A stretch of 64,000 nucleotides of DNA from Mycobacterium sp. 852002-51971_SCH5477799-a (lineage in GTDB: Bacteria; Actinomycetota; Actinomycetes; Mycobacteriales; Mycobacteriaceae): assembly GCF_001667145.1 (NCBI RefSeq), contig NZ_LZIF01000043.1, forward strand, positions 1 to 64,000, given 5' to 3'. Below the pieces are notes generated by a model that saw nothing but the letters and a program-made list of their open reading frames with translations, was not told the origin of the DNA and searched no databases. Of the stretch, positions 18,647-28,271 are shown piece after piece. The position numbers and the translations under genes are program-made. Within the stretch, counting starts at the first letter, position 1, and each line of letters starts with the position of its first letter.

Positions 18647-18922
18647 TCAGCCGGTTGCCCGGCTGTACATCGCGGAGGCCAATTGCGGCAACGGCAGGCG
18701 CACCACGCGCTCGTCGGAGTGGGCGGATGGATCCGGGCAAGTCGGGCCCCGAACCACCCGGGAGGGCCCCGTCGCGCCGCGACGAGGCACCTGATCGTTG
18801 TGCCGGATCTCGACAACCCCGACGCGCCACAACAGCGCATAGAGTTCGATTAGCGGCACCCTCAGCACCGAAGCAAACGATGTAACTAGCGGATCGCCCC
18901 CGGTGCCGGTCATCGTCGACAT
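18647..18922 (-). CDS. possible small hypothetical protein in the ctpH gap
   Basis: A frame of 91 codons from ATG 18922 (111 from TTG 18982) runs leftwards between two small rightward genes. The first half reads like a folded protein (SFASVLRVPLIELYALLWRVG), and third codon positions are moderately G/C biased (estimated by eye). The geometry fits a gene: convergent with the Rv0426c-like gene 14 bases away and divergent from the Rv0424c-like gene. I recognise no family. It could be chance, or a remnant. Confidence 0.35.
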   Translation of the reverse strand: MSTMTGTGGDPLVTSFASVLRVPLIELYALLWRVGVVEIRHNDQVPRRGATGPSRVVRGPTCPDPSAHSDERVVRLPLPQLASAMYSRATG

Positions 18923-18982
18923 AAGTCCGACGGTGGACGCGCGAACCAGCGAGATGGGAAACCCTTCGTTACCGAAAGGCAA

Positions 18983-19261
18983 ATGATGGCGGAAAAGAAG
19001 TCGCGGCGCGGCACATCCCAGCGCGAGGCGGTGGATAAGGTCCGCGAGGGCGAAACGTTTGTGGTGAACCTGCCGGCGGTTGGCCAGGTGGAAATCCCCA
19101 GGCCAGAGCAGCTGGCCTACTTCGGTGGGCTGGCGGCCCTGGCGGCCCTCGAACTCATCGACTGGCCCGTGGCCCTGGTCATCGCCGCCGGACACTTCCT
19201 GGCAAGCAACCACCACAACAAGCTGCTGGAGGAGCTCGGCGAGGCAATGGAGGAGGCCTAG
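18983..19261 (+). CDS. small membrane protein (Rv0424c-like)
   Basis: 92 residues beginning MMAEKK, with a GAAAGG ribosome site. The N-terminal 35 residues are charged (TSQREAVDKVREGETFVV). A PEQLAYFGGLAALAALELIDWPVALVIAAGHFL helix pair follows (about 46-74), then a short helix with HNKLLEELGEAMEEA. The LIDWPVAL motif resembles LVEWPLLL in the neighbouring 18187-18633 protein, so the two may be related. In M. tuberculosis Rv0424c flanks ctpH. Its 3' end overlaps the convergent kinase gene by four bases. Confidence 0.75.
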   Translation: MMAEKKSRRGTSQREAVDKVREGETFVVNLPAVGQVEIPRPEQLAYFGGLAALAALELIDWPVALVIAAGHFLASNHHNKLLEELGEAMEEA

Positions 19262-22200
19262 CCGGTCAGACTCGCGGCTGAGCTGCCCGCCGCCGCGTGG
19301 TCGAACCGCAGGGTCACCCGGGTGCCGGCCGAGGTGCGCCGCGTTTCGACGTCGTCGGCCAGCCCGCTCATCAGGGTGAGCCCGCGTCCACGGCGGCGGC
19401 TTCGCAGGCTGGCCGACGAATCGCCGACCCACCGGCCGGTATCACTGACGGTGATCACGACGGTGCCCTGCTGCAGGAACGCCTCGACGGAGACGGTCTG
19501 GCGTGGCTCATCGCGGCTGCCGTGTTCGATCGCGTTGGTGACCGCTTCACCGGTTGCCAACAGGATGTCCGTTTCGCGATGCGGCTCGACGACAATGGTC
19601 TTCAACCAATCGCGCAGCTGTTTGCGCGCGACGGGAATCTGAGCGGGTGCGGCCGGTACCACGGTGGCGAAGCTGGCCGCCGCCGCGTGGCTTGGCCGCA
19701 ACGCGAGCACCACGACGTCGTCGCGGTAGCCGGACGGCGGGGCCATGCGGGCCAGCAGCTCCGCGCAAATTCGTTCCACGGGCAGGCCGGCGCACTGCGC
19801 CGCGGCTGTCTGCAGCCGGTCGAATCCGTCGTCGAGCGACTCGCCGGACCGCTCGATGAGTCCGTCGGTATAGAGCAGGATCAACCCGCCCGGCGGCAGC
19901 TCGGCCCTCGCGGTGTCACCGGGGGGCCGGTCGGCCGCGTCGTGCGCGCCGGTTCCCTTCACCGACACCGGGGCACGGCGACCGGATTCCAGGTAGACCG
20001 CCCGCCCGCCGGGCAGCACCAGCAACGGATAGGGGTGCCCGGCGCAGCTGTAGCTGACGGTGGCGGCCCCGCCGCGGGCTTCGATGTCGATCTGCGCGTA
20101 CGCCACCGTCGCGCAGCGCGCTCCGTCGACGCTGGCGGCGTATCGGTCCAGCGCGCCCAGCACCGCGTCCGGTTCGCCCGTGGTGAGCGCGGAGGCGGCG
20201 ACCGCGGCGCGCAGCCTGCTCATCACGATCGCCGCCGCCAGGCCGTGCCCGACCACGTCACCGACCGATATCGCGATCCTGCCGGGGCGATCCAGCGGGG
20301 TGACCGAATACCAGTCGCCGCCGACGCGCATCGCCTCCCCCGCCGGCTGGTAGACGGCCGACACAACCGCGGCGGTGGAGCTGCGATCCAGGTCGAGCAG
20401 GTGTTCTTGGAAGTCGACGGCGATCTCGTGTTCGCGGGCCATCAAACGAACCCGGTCCAGGGCCGAGGAGGTCAGGTCGCTTATGCGGGCAAAGGCTTCG
20501 AGTTCGGCGGCGTTGAATTCGCGCGGCGCCGGCCAAAGCAACGCCAGCACACCCAGGGTGCGGTCGGAGCCATCCCGCAGCGGGTGGGCCACGCAGGCGC
20601 GGATGCTTCCAGCGCTGTCCTGCACGGCGTGCTCGTAACGCGGGGGCAGCTCCAACGTGTCGGTGACGATCATCGATTCACCCGTGCGCACGACATCGGC
20701 TCCGATCAGCGGAGCGTCGAGGGCGACCACGTGGTAGCGGTCGCGGAACTCCGAGGGCAGGTCGCCGGCGTATTCGAACCGCACGGACTTCTCGCCGTCG
20801 AGGACTCCGATCGCGACCGCACCAGCGTCGCCCGAACCGAGGGACGAACCCAGCAGGGCGTCCATGATTTCGCCGACCGAGCCGGCGCCCTGCAGCGCCG
20901 AGTCGAGGTGCACCAGATCGGCGGCCAGGCCCGACTGTGCCTCGCGACGCTGCCGGTCCCGCTCGCGGCCTACGGCGGACAACCTCGACGCCAGCCGGTC
21001 GATCAGCTCTTGGGACCGGAACGGCTTGGGCAGGTAGTCGTCGGCCCCGCCGGCGTAGCCCTCTTTGACGGCCTCGGCGCCGGCGCGGGCGGACAGCATC
21101 AGGATCGGCGTCGCCGCCAAGTCCGGGTCGGCGCGTACCGCGGCGACGAATCCGAAGCCGTCGAGCCCCGGCATCATCACGTCGGTGACGATCGCGTCCG
21201 GGCGCAGGTTCCGTGTCGCCGCCAGCGCCGACTCGCCGTCGCCGACCAGAGCCGTTTCCCAGCGGGCCGACAGCACCCGGTCCAGGTGCGCCCGCATGTC
21301 GGCGTTGTCGTCGGCGATCAGCACCAGTTGGCGGGCCCTTTCAGGTGTGGCGGCGGCGGTTTCGTCGCCCGTCATCACCCACTGACTCGCCTCAGCGACA
21401 TAGGGATTGGTCTTATCCGGTCCGGCGGGCGACGGATCGACGGCCGTTCCCGAGACCGATCGCGGCACCCGGATGGTCACGGTCGTCCCCCGGTCCAACT
21501 CGCTGTCGATTTTCACTGTGCCGCGGTGCAATTCGACCAAACCTCGGACCAGAGACAAACCGATGCCGGTGCCCTCGACGCTGCGGCCACGAACGTTGTC
21601 GGCGCGGTAGAAGCGCTCGAACAACAGCTTCAGATCCTCGGTGCCGATCCCGACGCCGGTGTCGCGCACGGCGATCACGCAGTCCCCTGCCTCGGTTCGT
21701 ACCTGCACCGAAATCGTGCCTCGCAGTGTGTATTTGACGGCGTTGGACAGCAGGTTGAGAAGGATCGTCTCCCACATGCCCGGATCGATGTCGGCCAGGG
21801 CCGGCACGCAGTCCAGCTCGAGGTCGAGCCCCGCCCGCCGACACAGCTCTGTGAACGACGACGCGATCTGTGCAGTGAGCGCGCCGACGTCGGTGCGCAC
21901 CAACTTCGCGTTGGCCCGGCCGGCCTCGATGCGGGAGAAGTCGAGCAGTGAGTCGACCAGGCGCTGCAACCGCCGCGCGTTGCGTCCCGCAGTGGTAAGC
22001 CGCTCCGCGAGCACGCTTTCCGGTGCCGCGTCCAACAGCGCGTCGTCCAGCGGTCCGAGCAGCAGCGTCAGCGGGGTGCGGAACTCATGGCTGACATTGG
22101 TCAAGAATGCCGTCTTCGCCCGGTCCAATTCGGCCAGCGCATCGGCGCGGTGCCGTTGCTGCTCGTAGGAAACGATCGAGGCGAACGTCGACGTCAACTG

Positions 22201-23142
22201 GTCGGCCAGCAACTGACAGAAGCCCCGAAATTGCGGGTCGAGGGGGCGCCGCGGGCTGGCGCCGACCACCAAAGCCCCCGCGATCGAGGCCTCCTCCAGC
22301 GGCAGCACCAGCATCTGCTGCGGACAGTCGGGGCCCAAAACCTCGTCGGCGCCGGGGATGGCGCTTACGACGTCCTCGATGACCTGCCCCTCGGCCCGGG
22401 ACCGCGTCGCCGCATCCCAGTCGGTCAACTGCGCCAGCTCGACGGGCAGCAGCGTCTGCACCGATGGCGTCGCGCCCCGCAGCGTGACGTCCCCGGTCTC
22501 GCCGGCGGCGGCGTACACGGCGATGAACGACAGGTCGGCGGGCTGCGATGCGCACACCCTGACTGCGACACCGACCGCGTCGTCGATACTGCGGCTCTCA
22601 ACTATCGCCGTGGCAACGGTATTGAGCAGATGCAGGCGCCGCTCGCTCAGCACCCGCTCGGTGGTCTCGTAAGACGGGCAGAAGATCCCGAAAGGCTTAC
22701 CGTCGGTGCCGATCATCGGGCTGTAGGTGAAGGTGAAGAACCTTTCGACGCGCCGCCCGGCGGTCACCATCGCCAGCATCAGGTCTCGTGACCACGTCGC
22801 CTCACCGGACGCGACGACGCCGGCCAGCATCGACCCGATCGAGTCCCAGATGTCCCACCACACGTCACGACCCGGCTGGCCCAGGGCGGCCGGGTGCTTG
22901 TCGCCGAGGATCTCGATGTAGGCATCGTTGTACACCACGAACAGGTCCTCGGTGCCCAGCCACAACACGAGTGGGAACCGCGACGCCAGCGTGGTCGCGA
23001 CCGCTGCGCGCATCTCGGTGGGCCAGCCCCGCGGCGGCCCCAGCGGATGAGTGTCCCAGTCGAACTCGGCGAACCGCCGGCCCATCTCACCGCCCAGGGA
23101 AACAGCGGCGGCCAGGTCGGCCGGCAGTCGCGAATCCGTCAC
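19258..23142 (-). CDS. hybrid PAS-GAF-histidine kinase-receiver-GAF-PP2C-HATPase protein
   Basis: 1294 residues with no membrane helix, so it is cytoplasmic. In order: PAS (about 30-165), GAF (170-325), HisKA with phospho-His H352 in VSHEFRTP, and HATPase (N-box NLLSNAVKY, DTGVGIG, GTGIGLSL, to 565). Then come a receiver domain (605-720; DD 611-612, acceptor D654, K706), a second GAF (735-895), and a SpoIIE/PP2C phosphatase (920-1150; GGDWYS, GDVVGHG, YTDG, RDD). The C-terminus is an RsbW-type HATPase (1160-1285; TGEAVTNAIEHG, GRGLTLMSG). One chain thus combines two-component phosphorelay with partner-switch phosphatase and kinase. The start overlaps the STAS gene stop by four bases. Confidence 0.92.
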   Translation of the reverse strand: MTDSRLPADLAAAVSLGGEMGRRFAEFDWDTHPLGPPRGWPTEMRAAVATTLASRFPLVLWLGTEDLFVVYNDAYIEILGDKHPAALGQPGRDVWWDIWDSIGSMLAGVVASGEATWSRDLMLAMVTAGRRVERFFTFTYSPMIGTDGKPFGIFCPSYETTERVLSERRLHLLNTVATAIVESRSIDDAVGVAVRVCASQPADLSFIAVYAAAGETGDVTLRGATPSVQTLLPVELAQLTDWDAATRSRAEGQVIEDVVSAIPGADEVLGPDCPQQMLVLPLEEASIAGALVVGASPRRPLDPQFRGFCQLLADQLTSTFASIVSYEQQRHRADALAELDRAKTAFLTNVSHEFRTPLTLLLGPLDDALLDAAPESVLAERLTTAGRNARRLQRLVDSLLDFSRIEAGRANAKLVRTDVGALTAQIASSFTELCRRAGLDLELDCVPALADIDPGMWETILLNLLSNAVKYTLRGTISVQVRTEAGDCVIAVRDTGVGIGTEDLKLLFERFYRADNVRGRSVEGTGIGLSLVRGLVELHRGTVKIDSELDRGTTVTIRVPRSVSGTAVDPSPAGPDKTNPYVAEASQWVMTGDETAAATPERARQLVLIADDNADMRAHLDRVLSARWETALVGDGESALAATRNLRPDAIVTDVMMPGLDGFGFVAAVRADPDLAATPILMLSARAGAEAVKEGYAGGADDYLPKPFRSQELIDRLASRLSAVGRERDRQRREAQSGLAADLVHLDSALQGAGSVGEIMDALLGSSLGSGDAGAVAIGVLDGEKSVRFEYAGDLPSEFRDRYHVVALDAPLIGADVVRTGESMIVTDTLELPPRYEHAVQDSAGSIRACVAHPLRDGSDRTLGVLALLWPAPREFNAAELEAFARISDLTSSALDRVRLMAREHEIAVDFQEHLLDLDRSSTAAVVSAVYQPAGEAMRVGGDWYSVTPLDRPGRIAISVGDVVGHGLAAAIVMSRLRAAVAASALTTGEPDAVLGALDRYAASVDGARCATVAYAQIDIEARGGAATVSYSCAGHPYPLLVLPGGRAVYLESGRRAPVSVKGTGAHDAADRPPGDTARAELPPGGLILLYTDGLIERSGESLDDGFDRLQTAAAQCAGLPVERICAELLARMAPPSGYRDDVVVLALRPSHAAAASFATVVPAAPAQIPVARKQLRDWLKTIVVEPHRETDILLATGEAVTNAIEHGSRDEPRQTVSVEAFLQQGTVVITVSDTGRWVGDSSASLRSRRRGRGLTLMSGLADDVETRRTSAGTRVTLRFDHAAAGSSAASLTG

Positions 23143-23519
23143 TGGCGTCTTCGCTGCAACGCCGCGGAAAGGGTGGGATAGATGTCGAAGACCCGGTCCA
23201 ACTCGGTGACCTGGATCGGGCGTAGCACCTGGTCGTGGTCGGCGACCAGGCGAACCGACGTCCCACCGGCTTTCCCGCCTTCGTGACAGTCGAGCACCGC
23301 GTTGAGCGCAGCGCTTCCAAAGAAGTCGACAGCCTGCAAATCGATGACCACAGGTCGGACCGGCTGCGCCGAGGCCAGCCCGAGCGCGTTGGTCAGGTGA
23401 GCGGCAAGCTCACCGACGGTACTGGAGTCGACATCGCCTTTGACGCGCACAATCACCGCATCGTCGTGGGCCTCGTGTTCGACCGCCAACAACTTCATGC
23501 CTTCCGCCGCAGTCAACAT
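23139..23519 (-). CDS. STAS-domain anti-sigma-factor antagonist
   Basis: 126 residues from an internal ATG (MLTAAEGMKLL). The frame extends to 23573, but the extra residues are Arg-rich and not domain-like. The fold is a single STAS domain with IVRVKGDVDSSTVGEL and VIDLQAVDFFGSAALNAV. S69 occupies the position phosphorylated in SpoIIAA and RsbV. Such a protein is normally phosphorylated by an RsbW-type kinase and dephosphorylated by a PP2C enzyme, and both activities are in the next gene, coupled by an ATGA overlap. The downstream target (a sigma factor or anti-sigma) is not in this window. Confidence 0.88.
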   Translation of the reverse strand: MLTAAEGMKLLAVEHEAHDDAVIVRVKGDVDSSTVGELAAHLTNALGLASAQPVRPVVIDLQAVDFFGSAALNAVLDCHEGGKAGGTSVRLVADHDQVLRPIQVTELDRVFDIYPTLSAALQRRRQ

Positions 23520-23628
23520 CGGGATCTGCAACCGCGAAGACCGATGACGCGGCGGGTATGCGCGGTCGCGCATCGCAGACCACCAGAGATTAGCGTCTTC
23601 GCGAACTGCTCGTTCGCCGATTGGCTGG

Positions 23629-24288
23629 TTACCCGGCGGGCTCGGGGAGGATCCTCTCGTGCACGGTCAGCAGCAGATGGTCGAACTGACTCTGCAGAGC
23701 GGCCGCCGGTGCCGGCAGAGTGGCCACTTCTGTGAGCAACTGCTTGGCCAGCGCACGAAGTTTCACGTTGGTCTGCTGCGAGCGCCACTGCAACACGCGA
23801 AAAGCCTGCTCGGCGCTGACCCGATAGACGAACATCAGGATGCCCTTGGCCTGCTCGATGGCCGCGCGGCTCTCGAACAGGTCCGGCAGCGCCTCATCGA
23901 GCACTTCTTGCCGAGTCTCGTCGAAGGTGTTGGTGAGGTCGATGTAGTAACCCTCGGTGCCCAGCACCGCGCCCGACTCGTCCAGCATGCGGTCGGCGAC
24001 GACGATGGCGTCGTGCACGGTGCCCGAGGTGTCGAGGAACCGGTGCCTGCTCGAGAACGACTCTTCGGACTGCAACGCGTAGTCGAGTAGCTCCTGCACA
24101 TGCGCGCGGTCCTCGGGATGTTTGTGCGACATCAGCAGTTTGGTCGTCGGCACGACTTCCCCCGGTTCGTAGCCGTGCATCCTGGCGACCTCGTCGGACC
24201 ACTCCCAGCGTTGGCCCAGGAACCAGAAGCGGAACGCGCCGATGTTCAGGTATTTGGGAGCCGGCTCGATGGGCTCGGGAAACCCCAT
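23629..24288 (-). CDS. PAS-ANTAR RNA-binding regulator
   Basis: 219 residues from an ATG preceded by GGGGGCGGC; an ATG at 24336 would add 16 residues. The N-terminal PAS domain (about 15-125) contains FWFLGQRWEWSDEVARMHGY and HPEDRAHV. The C-terminal ANTAR three-helix domain (138-186) contains FESRAAIEQAKGILM, YRVSAEQAFRVLQWRSQ and NVKLRALAKQLL. ANTAR proteins bind paired hexaloop RNA stems and prevent transcription termination, usually as dimers after a signal. It heads the leftward module with the STAS and hybrid-kinase genes, separated from STAS by about 109 bases. It is divergent from the thiC riboswitch. Confidence 0.9.
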   Translation of the reverse strand: MGFPEPIEPAPKYLNIGAFRFWFLGQRWEWSDEVARMHGYEPGEVVPTTKLLMSHKHPEDRAHVQELLDYALQSEESFSSRHRFLDTSGTVHDAIVVADRMLDESGAVLGTEGYYIDLTNTFDETRQEVLDEALPDLFESRAAIEQAKGILMFVYRVSAEQAFRVLQWRSQQTNVKLRALAKQLLTEVATLPAPAAALQSQFDHLLLTVHERILPEPAG

Positions 24289-24447
24289 GCCGCCCCCATC
24301 GGATGACGATTCCCCTGCTCGCCTGCGCTGTTGCACGTTTGCATTTTTCCACCAAGGGAATGTCCTCGGCTACCGCCCCGGCAGAAATGGCCGTCGCTCA
24401 TGCCACTCGGCGCGGCGTGGGGGTAACGTCGCGTGCGGACCCATCCA

Positions 24448-24540
24448 TACGACGCGGGAGCGCACGCCGAGTGCGCTGAGAGGACGGCTCGGGGCCGTCG
24501 ACCGTACGAACCTGACCGGGTAATGCCGGCGTAGGGAGAT
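24448..24540 (+). promoter_or_regulatory. TPP riboswitch upstream of thiC
   Basis: The conserved THI-box blocks are present in order: ACGCGGGAG, GCTGAGAGGACGG, CGACCGTACGAACCTGA, and CCGGGTAATGCCGGCGTAGGGAG. The aptamer binds thiamine pyrophosphate. Its last conserved block contains the thiC ribosome site (AGGGAG, 24533-24538), so ligand binding should hide the site and block translation directly, with no separate terminator needed. Exact ends are estimated. Confidence 0.93.
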
Positions 24541-24542
24541 GA

Positions 24543-26225
<1,683 letters not shown>

Positions 26226-26246
26226 TCGCGAGCGCGCCGCAGCCGG

Positions 26247-26301
26247 GCGCTGGGGGCACTCCCCCACAAGTGGGAGGTACCCCCACCCGCTGGCGGGGGA
26301 C
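26247..26301. repeat. GC-rich multi-hairpin intergenic element
   Basis: Between thiC and thiD. A perfect 6-base stem with 4-base loop (TGGGGG-CACT-CCCCCA, 26251-26266) is followed by a 17-base near-palindrome centred on GGTACC (26270-26286). A CCCCCACCC/GGCGGGGG pair then closes the element. It resembles the G-runs-and-C-runs hairpins scattered in intergenic gaps of M. avium-group genomes. There is no T-run, so it is not a classical intrinsic terminator; it may attenuate or stabilise the thiC-thiD transcript. Confidence 0.55.
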
Positions 26302-26321
26302 GGGTCGCCGCCATTAGCCCA

Positions 26322-27161
26322 GTGACGTTCCTGCCGCTGCCCGCGCCGGGCACGACGCCGCGGCGGGTGCTGTCCATCGCCGGGTCGGACTCCGGCGGCG
26401 GCGCGGGCATCGAGGCCGACATGCGCACGATGGCACTGCTGGGTGTGCACGCGTGCGTCGCGATTACCGCGGTCACCGTGCAGAACACGTTGGGCGTGCA
26501 GAGCTTTCACGAGGTGCCCGGTGACGTCGTCGCCGGACAGATCGAAGCCGTGGTCGGCGACATCGGCATCCAATCCGCCAAGACCGGGATGCTGGCGTCG
26601 CCGCGCATCATCGACACCGTCGCCACCACCTGGACCCGGCTTGGGTTGACGGTTCCGCTCGTCGTGGACCCGGTGGCGGCATCCATGCACGGCGATGCGC
26701 TGATGGCGCCGGCCGCCCTGGATTCGCTTCGCACCCAATTGTTTCCGTTGGCGACGCTGGTGACACCGAACCTCGACGAGGTGCGACTGCTGGTCGACAT
26801 CGACGTGGTGGACCCGGCGTCGCAGCGGGCGGCGGCAAAAGCGCTGCATGCGCTGGGCCCGCAATGGGTTCTGGTCAAGGGCGGTCACCTGCGGTCATCG
26901 GATCGCAGCTGCGACCTGCTCTATGACGGCGCCGATTTCCGCGAGTTCAACGCCCAGCGGGTTGCCACCGGTAACGACCACGGCGGTGGCGACACGCTCG
27001 CCAGCGCCATCGCGTGCGCCTTGGCGCACGAGTTCACCGTGCCCGACGCCGTCGAGTTCGGGAAGCGTTGGGTCACTGAATCTTTGCGCGCCGCCTATCC
27101 GCTGGGCCATGGCCACGGCCCCGTTTCCCCACCGCATCGTCAGCGGGCGCATGACTCTTGA
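26322..27161 (+). CDS. thiD: hydroxymethylpyrimidine/phosphomethylpyrimidine kinase
   Basis: 279 residues, GTG start. It phosphorylates HMP and HMP-P to the pyrophosphate used by ThiE. Ribokinase-fold features: SIAGSDSGGGAGIEADMRT at the N-terminus, TGMLAS, DPVAASMHGD, LVTPNLDEVRLL, VLVKGGH and the anion-hole stretch NDHGGGDTLASAIA. That stretch carries an Asp where the well-studied Salmonella ThiD has GTGC. The downstream hydrolase gene overlaps by 11 bases. Confidence 0.93.
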   Translation: MTFLPLPAPGTTPRRVLSIAGSDSGGGAGIEADMRTMALLGVHACVAITAVTVQNTLGVQSFHEVPGDVVAGQIEAVVGDIGIQSAKTGMLASPRIIDTVATTWTRLGLTVPLVVDPVAASMHGDALMAPAALDSLRTQLFPLATLVTPNLDEVRLLVDIDVVDPASQRAAAKALHALGPQWVLVKGGHLRSSDRSCDLLYDGADFREFNAQRVATGNDHGGGDTLASAIACALAHEFTVPDAVEFGKRWVTESLRAAYPLGHGHGPVSPPHRQRAHDS

Positions 27162-27774
27162 CGAGATCGCGGGCATCGCGCACGAACCGCACGGTACCCC
27201 CCAGGGCGTGGCTGTTCTGACCCACGGCGCCGGCGGTAACCGGGATTCCCTTCTGCTGCAACAGATTTGCGACGAGTGGGCGGGGCGCGGCTGGCTGGCG
27301 GTGCGCTACAACCTGCCCTACCGACGGCGCCGGCCCACCGGCCCGCCGTCAGGTTCCGCCGCGACCGACCGGGCCGGCATCGTCGAGGCCATCACGGTGT
27401 GCCGCGGGCTTGCCGACGGCCCGCTGATCGCCGGAGGGCACTCGTATGGTGGGCGGCAGACCTCGATGGTGATTGCGGCCGGGGAGGCCGCGGTGGACGT
27501 GCTGACGCTGTTCTCCTATCCGGTGCATCCCCCGGGGAAACCCGAACGCGCCCGCACCGAGCACCTGCCCGACATCACGGTGCCGACGGTGTTCACGCAC
27601 GGCACCTCGGATCCGTTCGGCACGCCAGAGGAACTGCGTGCCGCCGCCGCGTTGATCACCGGAACGACGGCCGTCGTCGAGATCGCCAGTGCCCGCCACG
27701 ATCTACGATCCAAGACGTTGAACGTGCCGGCGCTCGCCGTCGATGCGGCCCTACAGCTGCTCGGGCGGAATTAG
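27151..27774 (+). CDS. alpha/beta-hydrolase-fold protein (Rv0421c-like)
   Basis: 207 residues (220 if the ATG at 27109 is used). The dienelactone-hydrolase-like fold shows VLTHGAGGNRDS (oxyanion region), the nucleophile elbow GGHSYGGRQTS (Ser), TVFTHGTSDPFG (acid) and ASARHDLRS (His). It fits the KANL3/Tex30-like small hydrolase group. The substrate is unknown. It overlaps the thiD end and probably shares its transcript. Its stop codon lies inside the palindrome that controls the next gene. Confidence 0.82.
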   Translation: MTLDEIAGIAHEPHGTPQGVAVLTHGAGGNRDSLLLQQICDEWAGRGWLAVRYNLPYRRRRPTGPPSGSAATDRAGIVEAITVCRGLADGPLIAGGHSYGGRQTSMVIAAGEAAVDVLTLFSYPVHPPGKPERARTEHLPDITVPTVFTHGTSDPFGTPEELRAAAALITGTTAVVEIASARHDLRSKTLNVPALAVDAALQLLGRN

Positions 27775-27806
27775 ACAGTTCAAACTGGACAGTTTCGACT
27801 GTCTAA
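27771..27806. promoter_or_regulatory. nested palindromes, probable MarR operator
   Basis: The outer arms TTAGACAGT (27771-27779) and ACTGTCTAA (27798-27806) are perfect 9-base inverted repeats. Inside lies a second perfect palindrome, AAACTG-GA-CAGTTT (27782-27795). The block ends 14 bases before the MarR start, exactly where an autoregulatory operator is expected. Its AT-richness contrasts with the flanks and may also hold the promoter. Confidence 0.65.
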
Positions 27807-27820
27807 TTTAGGCTGGTGTC

Positions 27821-28255
27821 GTGGATGGCATCAGCGACTCCTCCGTAGCGGCGGCACGCGACATCAGGGTGGTGTTCAGCCGGCTACGGCGCCGGCTGAA
27901 GGACATCGCGGTCGACGGTCTGACGCCGTCCCAGACGGCGGTGCTAACCCGGCTGTGGAAAGAAGGGCCGTCGTCGGCCAGCGTATTGGCCGGCGCGGAA
28001 CAGGTCCGCCCCCAGTCGATGGCCACCATCCTGGCCGCCTTGGGCCAGCGCGGGCTCGTCGAGCGTGCGCCGGACCCCAATGACGGCCGGCGTCAAGTGA
28101 TCTCGCTGACCCCGGCGGGAAAGAGGCGCGCCGAAAGCGACCGCCGCGCCCGCGAGGAGTGGCTGGCCCGCACCATCCAGGAGCGCTACACCGAGCCCGA
28201 GCGGCGCATCATCGTCGATGCGCTGTCCCTGCTCGAGCGCTTGACCGAACAATGA
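27821..28255 (+). CDS. MarR-family transcriptional regulator
   Basis: 144 residues, GTG start. The winged helix is clear: LTPSQTAVLTRLWKEGPSSASVLAGAE, QSMATILAALGQRGLVERAPD, and the wing PNDGRRQVISLTPAGKR. MarR proteins bind palindromes as dimers and release them on contact with phenolic or oxidant ligands. The oxidoreductase gene follows after 16 bases, so it probably represses itself and that gene from the palindromes upstream. Confidence 0.9.
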   Translation: MDGISDSSVAAARDIRVVFSRLRRRLKDIAVDGLTPSQTAVLTRLWKEGPSSASVLAGAEQVRPQSMATILAALGQRGLVERAPDPNDGRRQVISLTPAGKRRAESDRRAREEWLARTIQERYTEPERRIIVDALSLLERLTEQ

Positions 28256-28271
28256 AAGGACCGGTGCCACA

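Noticed and set aside
19297..21951. 884-codon open frame antisense to the hybrid kinase
   Set aside because: It is a shadow caused by GC-rich third positions; the opposite strand encodes a complete, motif-rich protein.
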